Source: Methanomicrobiales archaeon (GTDB taxonomy: Archaea > Halobacteriota > Methanomicrobia > Methanomicrobiales > Methanospirillaceae). From it: a stretch of 53,116 nt of DNA. Each line of letters starts with the position of its first letter. Within the stretch, counting starts at the first letter, position 1. Location: assembly GCA_025350045.1 (NCBI GenBank), contig JANXYM010000039.1, positions 1 to 53,116 of the forward strand, given 5' to 3'. Positions 36,540 through 46,052 of this stretch are shown in pieces. The position numbers were made by a program, and so were the translations under genes. The notes beneath the pieces are model-generated. The model did no database searches. It was not told where the DNA came from and saw only the letters and a program-made list of their open reading frames with translations.

Positions 36540-36974
36540 TCAGTGGAACACACTTCGTTCCAGAAGCGTTGCACCAGAATTTTTGATCTTTTTTATAGCT
36601 TCTTCAACCAAATCAACCCGAAGGATGAGTACTGCACCTTCTTTTCCGGAATAGGCATAGGAATATTCGATATTTATCCCCGCATCCCCCAGAATTTTTG
36701 CCACTTCATAGAGACCTCCTGGTTGATCTTTCATGTGCACTGCGATCACATCGGTAAATGCAATGTTGAATCCCAGTGAAAGCAGTTTGTCATGTGCTTT
36801 TTCCGGGTGATCTACCAGTGCTCTCACTACGCCAAAACCATTTGCCTCTGCGATGCTGAATGCAAGGATGTTGATCTTCTCCTCTCCAAGGGCATGAGCA
36901 ATAGCTGCGAGCCTGCCCGGGCGGTTTTCAGAGAATATCGAAATCTGTTTGATCACATATTTTTTCGTGTCCAT
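36540..36974 (-). CDS. Tandem ACT-domain protein
   Basis: A 144-residue protein made of two ACT domains: QISIFSENRPGRLAAIAHAL at the N-terminus and HMKDQPGGLYEVAKILGDAG in the second half. ACT domains bind amino acids or similar ligands and regulate partner enzymes. It abuts paaK (TAAATG), so it most likely senses an aromatic amino acid or a related metabolite for the two CoA ligases upstream in the operon. The ligand is an inference. Confidence 0.86.
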   Translation of the reverse strand: MDTKKYVIKQISIFSENRPGRLAAIAHALGEEKINILAFSIAEANGFGVVRALVDHPEKAHDKLLSLGFNIAFTDVIAVHMKDQPGGLYEVAKILGDAGINIEYSYAYSGKEGAVLILRVDLVEEAIKKIKNSGATLLERSVFH

Positions 36975-38273
36975 TTACATCGACCTCTTATCGATTACCT
37001 TCTTTGATTTACCCTCAAATCTGGGTAATGAGCCCGGTTCGACTAGTTCGATATCTACATTCACATTCAAAGAATTCCTGAGCCGGTGTTCAAGCTTCTG
37101 CCGTACCTGCATAAGATCATTGATTTTATCACTGAATGATTCCTTATTCAGTTCGACCCGAACAAGCATGTCGTCAAGAGCTCCTTTTCGTGTAACCACG
37201 ATCTGGAAATGCTCCCCAACCTCAGGAATTGCCATCAGTGCATATTCAATCTGCGATGGGAAGACATTGATGCCCCTGATAATCAACATGTCATCGACCC
37301 TTCCCTGAATCCGCTGGATCCTCGGGTGAGTTCTGCCACAAGCACAAATGTCTTCCTCCATCGTGGTAATATCCCCGATGCGGTACCGTATCATAGGGAG
37401 GGCTTCTTTCTGCAGGATGGTGATGGTGAGTTCACCCTTTTCTTCGGCTTCCAGTGATTCTCCGGTCTTGGGATCGATAATCTCCACCAATGCGATATCT
37501 GACCAGATGTGGAATCCTTTTTGTTCGGCACATTCAGTAAACATGGGCCCGGACAATTCGGAGGTGCCATAGATATCATAGGCCCTGATACCCAGCCATT
37601 CCTGGATGCGGTTGCGCATCCCCTCAGTCCATGGTTCAGCACCCAAAATTCCGGTACGCAGCAGAGTATCTTTTTTGATGTTAATTCCCATCTTCTCTGC
37701 AACTTCTCCTATATGGAGGAGATAGGAAGGCGTGCAAGCAATGGCTGTAGCTCCAAGATCTTGCATCAGTTCGATCTGGCGCTCTGTGTTCCCCACGCTG
37801 GTAGGAAGTACCGTTGCCCCAATGCGCTCGGCGCCATAATGCATACCGAGTCCTCCGGTGAACAGGCCATATCCATAACTTACCTGGATTACATCGCCCC
37901 TGCCGAGTCCGGCAGAGGTGAGACCCCGGGCAAGCGATGTTGTCCAGTTGTTTAAATCGTTTTGTGTATAACCAACAACCGTTGGTTTTCCTGTAGTTCC
38001 CGAAGACACGTGATAACGGACGAGTTCGTCTTTGGTTGCAGTGAAGATCTTATCCGGATAATTATCCCGCAAATCACGCTTGAACATGAACGGGAGTTTT
38101 TGCACATCAGAAAGTTTACGGATGTCATCCGGGTGGACTTTCTGCTCTTTCATCCGGTCATGATAAAATGGAGAGAAACTGTACAATCGGTACACCAGAC
38201 TTTTTAGCAGTTTGTACTGCATGCGCTGGAGATCTTCCCGGGGCATTTCTTCAATTCGTGGATCCCATCTCAT
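36975..38273 (-). CDS. paaK: Phenylacetate-CoA ligase family protein (first copy)
   Basis: A 432-residue AMP-forming CoA ligase. The ATP-binding P-loop is seen as YHVSSGTTGKPTVVGYT, followed by YGTSELSGPMF and a C-terminal RIQGRVDDMLIIRGINVFP motif. It probably activates phenylacetate, indoleacetate or another arylacetate. In methanogens such ligases can reverse the indolepyruvate oxidoreductase pathway to salvage aryl acids into aromatic amino acids. It is in the operon paaK2-paaK1-ACT, with start and stop codons abutting. Confidence 0.9.
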   Translation of the reverse strand: MRWDPRIEEMPREDLQRMQYKLLKSLVYRLYSFSPFYHDRMKEQKVHPDDIRKLSDVQKLPFMFKRDLRDNYPDKIFTATKDELVRYHVSSGTTGKPTVVGYTQNDLNNWTTSLARGLTSAGLGRGDVIQVSYGYGLFTGGLGMHYGAERIGATVLPTSVGNTERQIELMQDLGATAIACTPSYLLHIGEVAEKMGINIKKDTLLRTGILGAEPWTEGMRNRIQEWLGIRAYDIYGTSELSGPMFTECAEQKGFHIWSDIALVEIIDPKTGESLEAEEKGELTITILQKEALPMIRYRIGDITTMEEDICACGRTHPRIQRIQGRVDDMLIIRGINVFPSQIEYALMAIPEVGEHFQIVVTRKGALDDMLVRVELNKESFSDKINDLMQVRQKLEHRLRNSLNVNVDIELVEPGSLPRFEGKSKKVIDKRSM

Positions 38274-39563
38274 TCAAATCGTCTCCCTTCGGTCAATTAC
38301 TCGCTTCGCCTTTCCTTCAAAACGAGGTAATGATCCCGGCTCCACGAGCCTGACGGTTGTTCGCAGCTCCAGAGAATCGCGAAGTTCTTTTCCTACTTTT
38401 TTCTGGATATTAGCCAGATCCGTGAGTTCGCCACTGAAAAAGTCTCTGTTAATCTCGACTTCGACAGTCATTTCGTCTAGATGATTAATTCTGTCGATAT
38501 ATACCATAAACTGATTGCCGACTTCAGGGATCTTAAGAAGCACATGTTCTATCTGGGATGGGAAGACATTGATGCCGCGGATGACCAGCATATCATCGCT
38601 TCTTCCGGTGATTCTGGCGATCTTCTGCGCTCTTTTACATAGGCAGCCGTCTTTCATCAGCATCGTGACATCCCCGGTGCGATATCGCAGGAGTGGCATT
38701 GCTTCTTTGACCAGCGGAGTCACTACCAACTCACCCCGCTCTCCATCAGAAACACGCTCTCCGGTATTTGGATCTATGATTTCGACAAGATATGAATCGT
38801 GCCAGATATGAAGCCCATCTCGTTCTTTACATTCGAATGCAACACCCGGGCCGAAGAGCTCACTCAGGCCGTATGAATCGTATGCAGTCACTCCTAATCG
38901 CTTTTCAAGAGTATGCCGTACACTTTCAGACCAAGGCTCAGCTCCGAAAATTCCTGTTTTGAGACTATCGAGGGATTCACCCATCTCTTCTGCAACTTCT
39001 GAAAGATGCATGGCATAACTTGGTGTGCAATGGATTGTCGTCACGCCAAAATCCCGTATCATCTCGATCTGGCGTTTGGTATTTCCGGTAGCGCTGGGAA
39101 TAACCGTCATACCAATTTTTTCTGCACCATAGTGGAAACCCAGCCCTCCAGTGAACATGCCATAGTTGACCATGTTCTGGAAAATATCCTCTTTTCCAAC
39201 CCCAACCATGGTCATATTGCGTGCAATCAGGTCTGCCCAAACATCTAGGTCTTTTTTAGTATATCCCACGACAGTAGGTTTCCCTGTTGTTCCCGATGTC
39301 GTATGGATGCGGACGATCTCTTTTAAAGGAACTGCGAACAATCCAAATGGATATCCGTCACGAAGATCCTGCTTTTTGGTAAAGGGTATTTTCTGGATGT
39401 CATCCAGTGTTTTTATCGATGATGTGGTGACTCCTGCATCAGACAAACGTTTTTTGAAAAAACCAACTTTTTGTGCCTGACTGATCGTTTTCTTCAAACG
39501 TTTGAGCTGAAGTGACTGTAATTCATCAGTTTTCAGGGTTTCAATCTTCTTATCCCAGAACAT
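38274..39563 (-). CDS. paaK: Phenylacetate-CoA ligase family protein (second copy)
   Basis: A 429-residue homologue of the adjacent ligase, with HTTSGTTGKPTVVGYT, YGLSELFGPGVAFEC and ARITGRSDDMLVIRGINVFP. The two differ along their length, so this is an old duplication with likely different aryl-acid preference. It is the first gene of the three-gene operon (abutting TGAATG with the next ligase). Proteins begin nearly identically in design: W-D-x-x-I-E-x-x-x and a long charged helix. Confidence 0.9.
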   Translation of the reverse strand: MFWDKKIETLKTDELQSLQLKRLKKTISQAQKVGFFKKRLSDAGVTTSSIKTLDDIQKIPFTKKQDLRDGYPFGLFAVPLKEIVRIHTTSGTTGKPTVVGYTKKDLDVWADLIARNMTMVGVGKEDIFQNMVNYGMFTGGLGFHYGAEKIGMTVIPSATGNTKRQIEMIRDFGVTTIHCTPSYAMHLSEVAEEMGESLDSLKTGIFGAEPWSESVRHTLEKRLGVTAYDSYGLSELFGPGVAFECKERDGLHIWHDSYLVEIIDPNTGERVSDGERGELVVTPLVKEAMPLLRYRTGDVTMLMKDGCLCKRAQKIARITGRSDDMLVIRGINVFPSQIEHVLLKIPEVGNQFMVYIDRINHLDEMTVEVEINRDFFSGELTDLANIQKKVGKELRDSLELRTTVRLVEPGSLPRFEGKAKRVIDRRETI

Positions 39564-39783
39564 CTCTGACCTCTGTTATGCTATCGCATGACAAAATATG
39601 TTCTGGCTACGGTATATATCCACCGAAATATCCGGTGGCTTTATCCAATGTCTGTTGGTAGGATACGGATAATAAGTAAAAATGACTTTGAGTATGCCCA
39701 TTCTGAAGAGAAAAAACGAGGTTTTTTTTTAAAAAAAAAGGACTTTGCATTACATAAAGAAGCAACCAAAGGAGATCAATTGT

Positions 39784-40785
39784 TCACGTTTGAAAAATAT
39801 GATAACTGGATTTGATCAAGGAGATTCTTCTATTGATCAATGATTTTTTTGCTCTGTAGAAACCCTCAATCCATACAAATTGTATGAACCTGTCAAGGTT
39901 AGCGAGAATGATCTTACAAGAGATTTCCTTCTTCTGGATCTGGAATAAACGGGATTTGAGATCCGCCCCGAACCTTCTTTTCAAGATAGAGAATTTGGTT
40001 TCGACCAGGAAGCGTTTACAATACCGGACAAAGTCAAAATTATCGGTCATCTCCTTTCGATATTTTCTCCAGACATTCGTGGTGCCCTGATGTGTCCGAG
40101 CGGGAATAATCGAATCCGCTTTAAGAGTTTCACGGATAAATCGGTGCATTTTTTCCGAGTCATATCCCCGGTCCATGATATAACACTCAGATTTTCGTGT
40201 TTTTTGAAATTTCTTCAGAAGTATGAACGCGTGTTTTGAGTCGTGAACCCGGCTTTTTGAGATCGTGAATCCGGTAATTACCTGCATATCGGTATCAAGA
40301 GAAATCGATGTTTTCAGGAAGTATTTTCGGATTTTTCCGGTTCTTTCAGAGTAATAACGACTACAGTACCCGCTGGTAAAACCGGATGAATCGATGGCGG
40401 TGATAGAGAGCATATCGTCATCCGAATAGAATTGTTTCAGGGTTTTTTCAAAAGGAGATTGAAATATAGGGGTTTGATACGACATAGAAATTTTTGGAGG
40501 GTTGTGAAATGGGGAATAGCTGTGTGACCTAGTTCTGCCCGGATACGATCTTTTCTTCAAGGTTCAGATGACTGTGCGGTAGTCTTCTTTTCGATATTCT
40601 TTGAACAGAAGTAGTGTCAATAGCTGATGTTGGGTGTAATCCTTTCTCGAATATTTACAGGAATACGGAGTGAGTCGGGTTGACTGGACAAGGGAATATG
40701 CATGTTTGATAAAACTGATAAACCGGCATGACGATTTCTCTATTGTCTCCTTATTCGTTACTAGCATAACATTGTAAGGAGACAC
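39784..40785 (-). pseudogene. Frameshifted IS5-type DDE transposase
   Basis: The N-terminal part (40785-40564) encodes CRFISFIKHAYSLVQSTRLT and KDYTQHQLLTLLLFKEYRKE, then stops at a TGA. The +1-shifted frame then reads DRIRAELGHTAIPHFTTLQK. Near 40490 the frame returns to a long open stretch with DSSGFTSGYCSRYYSERTGK, DRGYDSEKMHRFIRE and the ET in FLVETKFSILKRRFG, which fit DDE transposases of the IS4/IS5 group. So at least two frameshifts separate the halves. The open frame also runs past the terminal inverted repeat into flanking DNA. It is therefore a dead copy. Confidence 0.85.
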
Positions 40786-40857
40786 CGTTCCTTAGATCTT
40801 TCGGTTGTTTTTTACTAGGTCTCTTCGATAGGAAATCATTTCTACAGAGCAGAAATT
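39845..40857. mobile_element. Degraded IS5-like insertion sequence with inverted repeats
   Basis: The transposase remnant is bounded by inverted repeats: GCTCTGTAGAAA at 39851-39862 and its complement TTTCTACAGAGC at 40839-40850, extended a few bases outward by T/A runs. The interval of about 1.0 kb fits an IS5-type element. I cannot see a clear target-site duplication because both flanks are A/T runs. The element lies between the paaK operon and the orphan cas1 gene. Confidence 0.75.
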
Positions 40858-41000
40858 TTTAAGCAGGTTTTGCCAAGAAAATGCGTCTTGACCCTTAGCA
40901 ATCTTGATTTCTCTTAATATTCCTAAAAATGTACAACGATGAATTAATCTGTCAAAATGTGGTAGTAATTATCTGAATTGTGTTGCATCATACGGGGTTT

Positions 41001-41933
41001 ATGGAAACTGATTATCCTTGGTTGTCGGTAAGTGGGTTTGGCTCTCATATCAAATCGACAAAGACAAAGTTAATTGTCCAGAGCAAAAACAGCGTTGAAG
41101 AATACCCTATTGAATCGATAAAAAATCTCCTCGTTGTTGGTGGACATACGATAAGTTCGGCAACTATTTCCCAGCTAATAAAAAAGGGTGCAGTAATCTC
41201 GTTTTTTGAGCCTGATGGCAATCCAATTGGGATTATTAGCCCATTTGGCTACCATAGTGATCCGGCGTTTTATCAAGCCCAGCAAAACGTATCACGCCAT
41301 CGTTATGCGATAGCAATTGCTCAGGGGGCATTGAAGTCACGCCTCGTTGCCATCAACCGCCTGCAGGAGAAGCAGAATATATTGCTCTTTTATGAAGGGG
41401 AGTCGGATTTCCTTCACAAATCCTTAGAAGAAATGGCATACTTGATCAAACTCGATGAAGTCCGTCGGCTTCACCGTATGACTTCTGATATGTATTATGA
41501 GATTATGTCGCGTAATACCAAGCCAGATCTTGGATATCGAAGACGGACATTGCGCCCTCAGACTGATCCTGTCAATGCAATGCTCTCATTTGGTTATGCA
41601 ATGCTGTTTGGCAATTGTTGTGTCTCAGTAATTGGGGCGAGACTGGATCCGGATATTGGCCTGTTGCATGAAGGTAATGGCTGTCTGGTAAGTGATATTG
41701 GGGAAGCGCTGAAATCTGAAATGATCGATGAAGCAGTTTTTAGAATTGCACGAGAGTCCATAAAACCTGCTGATTTTGAACTCACCCATGACAGATGTAT
41801 GCTCTCCGATGAATTTGTCAGAAATCTCATTAAAACATTTCATGATACGATAAATAACAAGGAAATTGATGAACTGGTATTCAGTTTCTCGAATGCAATA
41901 AAAAATAATGGAGAATTTAAAGCCCTGTACTAA
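41001..41933 (+). CDS. Orphan Cas1 homologue (solo Cas1) with altered active site
   Basis: A 310-residue protein of the Cas1 endonuclease/integrase family. The N-terminal beta domain (PIESIKNLLVVGGHTISSAT) is followed by the helical catalytic domain containing RRRTLRPQTDPVNAMLSFGY, GLLHEGNG and SDIGEAL. By alignment with A. fulgidus-type Cas1, the second and third metal ligands are kept (His223, Asp232), but the first ligand (Glu in the IEG-x-x-R-x-x-YY motif) is His158 (LHRMTSDMYY). No CRISPR array, cas2 or other cas gene, and no PolB of a casposon, is in the window. An in-frame GTG start seven codons upstream is possible; ATG 41001 follows GGGG. It ends by overlapping the convergent acylphosphatase by 17 nt. 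Confidence 0.85.
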   Translation: METDYPWLSVSGFGSHIKSTKTKLIVQSKNSVEEYPIESIKNLLVVGGHTISSATISQLIKKGAVISFFEPDGNPIGIISPFGYHSDPAFYQAQQNVSRHRYAIAIAQGALKSRLVAINRLQEKQNILLFYEGESDFLHKSLEEMAYLIKLDEVRRLHRMTSDMYYEIMSRNTKPDLGYRRRTLRPQTDPVNAMLSFGYAMLFGNCCVSVIGARLDPDIGLLHEGNGCLVSDIGEALKSEMIDEAVFRIARESIKPADFELTHDRCMLSDEFVRNLIKTFHDTINNKEIDELVFSFSNAIKNNGEFKALY

Positions 41934-42210
41934 TACGTCCTTCTCCTTTGATAATAGAAAAATCGTCAAAGTGTTTTAATGCGATTTCCGATTGTCGGAG
42001 GTCCCGGATTACTGCTCGGGGACAACCATACACCATTGATACAAATTTCTCTAGAATCATCAGTTCACCGGTTGCATAAATGTGAACTCTTCCGTCAGGA
42101 AGATTCATGACTGTTCCGCTTACCTTTAAATCGGTGGCGATTCGTCGAATGCATGCTCTAAATCCTACTTTCTGGACCCTACCCGTGATGAAAATTTCTA
42201 TTGTTTTCAC
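41917..42210 (-). CDS. acyP: Acylphosphatase
   Basis: A 97-residue ferredoxin-fold enzyme hydrolysing acyl phosphates. The motif ITGRVQKVGFRACIRRIA carries the catalytic Arg, and LKVSGTVMNLPDGRVHIYA carries the conserved Asn-x-x-x-G. It begins with GTG (42210), two bases after the solenoid gene's stop, so it is the downstream member of a two-gene operon. Its 3' end overlaps the end of the convergent cas1 gene. A housekeeping role is likely, but the company is unusual. Confidence 0.9.
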   Translation of the reverse strand: MKTIEIFITGRVQKVGFRACIRRIATDLKVSGTVMNLPDGRVHIYATGELMILEKFVSMVYGCPRAVIRDLRQSEIALKHFDDFSIIKGEGRISTGL

Positions 42211-42212
42211 CG

Positions 42213-45200
42213 TCAGATCTCCTGCATAATTTTTATCGCAAGCCCGAGTTCATCGAAGACTTCTTCACGTAATGTTGACTGGCGGATATTTGTCGCTGCA
42301 TCGATGGCGCAATCAAGTACTTCCTGAGCTGCGCTTTCACAACCCGCAGCATGGCTCTTCATTGCAATATCACACATAACAAAAGCCCTTCGGGAAAGGG
42401 GCCGGATTATCCTCGCCTCTTTTATCGCACTTTGCATCATGCGTTTTGAGAGTTTTCCATTGCCCTCCCTTCTGAAAAGAATTGAAAGGTTACAGAAAAA
42501 GGTTGCTTCTTTTCCACGATCAGCAACTGAACGGATAAGACGTTCAAGTGACGCGATCTGATTGGGGTGAGCTCCATCATCAATAATTTTTTCCGACATT
42601 GCTTTGATTTTGGAATATTGAGGGGGAATCTCATAGGTATCTTTTTGCCCCAATTGCTTGAGACGGTGAAGTCTTAACCCATCATCGTCAATGGTTCTAG
42701 TTGTGTCGATTGCGAAGTTGAGGTATTTCTCATTATGTCGCGTTGCGTAAAGCATTGAATATACCTGAGCAACATTGTCACGGATTGTATCTGCAATATA
42801 TTGAATGTTTATTTTTTTTGTTAGTGCATCTGCCTTTTTTAGTAAAGGCATAAACGCATCATCTTTACTACATTGCAGTGCGAGGGGGGTAATCTCCAGA
42901 AGGATCGATGCCCTTTCATAGGGAGAGGGTATTTTTTCTGCAGCTTCTTCCATCAAAGTGAGTAATTCAGTACTGTGATCATTATTATCGCTTGCCATCC
43001 GAGATATTGCAATGAGTGAATTGATGTAATCGATCGGCTCTTTGATTTTGGATACAATATTGAATGCAATACTGACTAAGGAATTGTCGGGTGTGGTTGT
43101 ATTAAGGCTGACGATTGCATAAACAATCTGCCTTCTGGCTATCGCGCTATTGGGGAATTCTACGGCATTGAGAATTTGAATCCCTTCATCAAGGCATTTT
43201 CTTGCCATTTTCTGATCAATATGGCAAAATAATGTGGCCAGATCCGCTAAAACCATCACTTTTTGAGATACTGTGGGAAGATGTTTCAATGAATCAAAAA
43301 CTTCTTTGAGAATTTCAGATGAACGTTCCGGATCACTTGATTTATACGACGAATCGGCAAGATTTAACAATCCAGTGAGTCGGTTGTAAGGATCCTGTAT
43401 CAAAAGGAGGATGCGGTATGTTAGATTGATAATAACCAGATTTGATCGTGCCTGTTCATCTCTTAAAAGAAGGTATGCCATAATTTCATAGGGATCTGTT
43501 GAACCCGGAAGAGGTGTATCATCGTTGAGGTTTGAGATAATTCTGGATACCATCGCATCCCGTTCTAATGAATTGGCGATCTCAACTGAGTACATAGCGA
43601 GAGGGATAATAAAATCCGGATTATCGCTCGTTTTAGAGTAAGAGATAACGACATCAATTAATCCAGCAATCTTAAGGGAGATCTGGGATGTTTTAACACT
43701 TTTATTAATTATCTCCAGAGCACGTTCGAATGGAGATACCGCAACTGATAACTCTTGAATTTGCGATTGAAGCTTCGGTTCTATGAGTAGAATACATCCT
43801 ATTTTAATAAAATACTCAACAATATGTTCGAATAATTGTTCTTTTAATATGGGATCATCGATTTCTTGTGCGATCAGATACGCTTTTTCGAGTGCATCAG
43901 ATGATCGGTTATCAATTGCATATTTTAGTACACCTTCAATGATGGTTGCCATTGCGAACGTAGCCAGTTCTTTTTGAAGAAGGGAATGGCTCCATTCTTT
44001 CATCCGTAACAGGAGATCCAGATCTCCCTGCTGAGCTGCAAGGATTGCCGCTTCATCAATAATCCTGCTCAACGTGGCAGATCTGGTGTTCTGTCCATCA
44101 ATCTGACAGGTAAGGCCGACAGCTCTTTGAAGTAAATCACGGTTCTTTGTCAGTACTCCCATTTGGGCAATTTTTATTACAATATTTGAGATAGCTCGTT
44201 CTTTTAATGGTAATTCTTTGATAGAATCCGCAAGTTTAATCAGAATACTCGGTTCATGGGAATTGAGGAACCCCCTGTCCACAAGAAGAGTTATGCAATC
44301 GAGGAAGAGTGTATCCCGTCGCGGATGTAATAAAATCAGTTCTTTCATGGAATTAATATGTACGACAATCTCATCGAATGAAGCATCCTTGGAAATTTCA
44401 ATGATTGCCCGGGAAATCGCATTATGAGAAATTTCTGCAGGTAACTTATGGAGAGTTGAACTGTTTATTTTCTCTATACTATTCTTTTTCACTCCAGTAA
44501 TCAGGAGGTAGGTTAAGCAATCAGTATAGGCTGAAATATTTTCTGATTCATGATTGACTTTTTCAAATATTGTGAGCGATGATTCGAAATTTCCCGAACT
44601 AATCATAATCTGCGAAAACTGAAGATAGATATGTGATAAATACACGGTATTACAGTTTTTCTCAATAAGGGGTATCAGATCAGAAAGCACTTTTATTTCG
44701 TTTGAGTGACGGGCAACCGAAATACCGGCTTTAATTATCTCCCGTATTGGGTATTTATCAGGATTCGAAATAATCTGTTGAAGTTTCATTGCAGATTCGA
44801 AATACCAAATATCTCCAGATTTATCCGCTTTCATGAGAAGATCAATGACAAGGGTTCCCGTAACAAAGGGCAGGGAATAACAGAGGGACTGAAGAACTTT
44901 GTCGATCTGTTTTTTATCCTTTTCACGCTCGAGGAGCTGATCTATCATAGCACTGATAATCTCAAGCTGCTTTTCAGAATTAATATCCTTAAAGTTGCTT
45001 ATAAATACTGCAATATCGGACAGATCTCTGGAAAAATGAGATTTTACCCCTTTCTCAATAATTGAATTTACACAGTTCTGTCTGCGAATTTTCTGGGGGA
45101 TATCAGTCGCAATTATGAGACTCTCAAGAAATAATGGGCGATTTTTTTCTAAAATTGCTATTGTCGCAATTGCTTTTGCAAGTTCAGAATGAAGGACAGC

Positions 45201-45770
45201 ACGTTTTGAGATATCGCTGATATCTTTTATGAGATTAAGTGAAGTACGGAGACGTTTTTCATCACGCGTTGTGATAGCCCACACAATCAACAGGGGAATG
45301 ATATCAATCATAATATCAGATCGGTATTTACGGAAGCTGATACGATCGAGCATAATCATACCCTGTTCGATAAATGATGGATCGGAAAGAGAAACTCCTT
45401 TTTCAATGAGATCCAGTGCCATCGATGCAAACACGCGTGACTGATAACTTTTTTTACCTAATAAATCGGACAGAAAAAAAAGTGATTTTAACCAAGCATC
45501 ATCCTTTGTATTGATGAAATTAGAAAGAATGACAGAGAAGAAATCTTCCATTTCATTACTTGGAATATCGGGAATGGCGTAAAGGATAGCCGGCCTGTTT
45601 GCTTTGATAGCTGTATCCACGAGAAGATGGTTAATATCTGAGACAATTGTTTTTCTGGCATGTCGTCCCCGATTCAGATCCAGATCATCAATACTATTCT
45701 TAACTACTTTCCAATCCTCTGGTGATAGCACCTGCTGAATATTATCGATTATTTCGGTGGGTTTAACCAT
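42213..45770 (-). CDS. Giant alpha-solenoid repeat protein of unknown function
   Basis: A 1185-residue cytoplasmic-looking protein without a signal peptide, membrane helix or catalytic motif that I can see. Most of it consists of degenerate helical repeats of about 35-40 residues with a pattern such as ALEKAYLIAQEIDDPILKEQ and ALTKKINIQYIADTIRD; units typically show a hydrophobic helix, an I-x-D turn and an A-x-x-L-x-x-I-A helix. This resembles TPR/HEAT-like scaffolds. The C-terminal third is better conserved in pattern (CNLSILFRREGNGKLSKRMM, CDIAMKSHAAGCESAAQEVL). It precedes the acylphosphatase by 2 nt and points toward cas1. A binding platform is likely; the partner is unknown. Confidence 0.85.
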   Translation of the reverse strand: MVKPTEIIDNIQQVLSPEDWKVVKNSIDDLDLNRGRHARKTIVSDINHLLVDTAIKANRPAILYAIPDIPSNEMEDFFSVILSNFINTKDDAWLKSLFFLSDLLGKKSYQSRVFASMALDLIEKGVSLSDPSFIEQGMIMLDRISFRKYRSDIMIDIIPLLIVWAITTRDEKRLRTSLNLIKDISDISKRAVLHSELAKAIATIAILEKNRPLFLESLIIATDIPQKIRRQNCVNSIIEKGVKSHFSRDLSDIAVFISNFKDINSEKQLEIISAMIDQLLEREKDKKQIDKVLQSLCYSLPFVTGTLVIDLLMKADKSGDIWYFESAMKLQQIISNPDKYPIREIIKAGISVARHSNEIKVLSDLIPLIEKNCNTVYLSHIYLQFSQIMISSGNFESSLTIFEKVNHESENISAYTDCLTYLLITGVKKNSIEKINSSTLHKLPAEISHNAISRAIIEISKDASFDEIVVHINSMKELILLHPRRDTLFLDCITLLVDRGFLNSHEPSILIKLADSIKELPLKERAISNIVIKIAQMGVLTKNRDLLQRAVGLTCQIDGQNTRSATLSRIIDEAAILAAQQGDLDLLLRMKEWSHSLLQKELATFAMATIIEGVLKYAIDNRSSDALEKAYLIAQEIDDPILKEQLFEHIVEYFIKIGCILLIEPKLQSQIQELSVAVSPFERALEIINKSVKTSQISLKIAGLIDVVISYSKTSDNPDFIIPLAMYSVEIANSLERDAMVSRIISNLNDDTPLPGSTDPYEIMAYLLLRDEQARSNLVIINLTYRILLLIQDPYNRLTGLLNLADSSYKSSDPERSSEILKEVFDSLKHLPTVSQKVMVLADLATLFCHIDQKMARKCLDEGIQILNAVEFPNSAIARRQIVYAIVSLNTTTPDNSLVSIAFNIVSKIKEPIDYINSLIAISRMASDNNDHSTELLTLMEEAAEKIPSPYERASILLEITPLALQCSKDDAFMPLLKKADALTKKINIQYIADTIRDNVAQVYSMLYATRHNEKYLNFAIDTTRTIDDDGLRLHRLKQLGQKDTYEIPPQYSKIKAMSEKIIDDGAHPNQIASLERLIRSVADRGKEATFFCNLSILFRREGNGKLSKRMMQSAIKEARIIRPLSRRAFVMCDIAMKSHAAGCESAAQEVLDCAIDAATNIRQSTLREEVFDELGLAIKIMQEI

Positions 45771-46052
45771 TATTAATTTCCCATTTACAGAAATTCAGGT
45801 TATTTATCTCAATTTGACCAAATTAGTTAATAAACTTTATTATTTTATTTACGCATAATTTTATATTTTTTTTGAATACTAAAGCAAATTCATCGGTTTT
45901 TTACCCGATATCTCAATAATTCGACCTTCATTTTAAAGAAACTACAATATTTTCAATTATTCCCTTATTTTACAAAAAAATCCCCTTTTTTTGATAATTA
46001 CACGCTGTACTACAAAAAATCTTTTGTTAGTTTTTTTGCTTCAGGACCGGTT

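Noticed and set aside
40980-45770. Casposon
   Set aside because: There is a Cas1 homologue but no family B DNA polymerase, no HTH/nuclease cargo and no terminal inverted repeats around it; the nearby inverted repeats belong to the IS5-like element.
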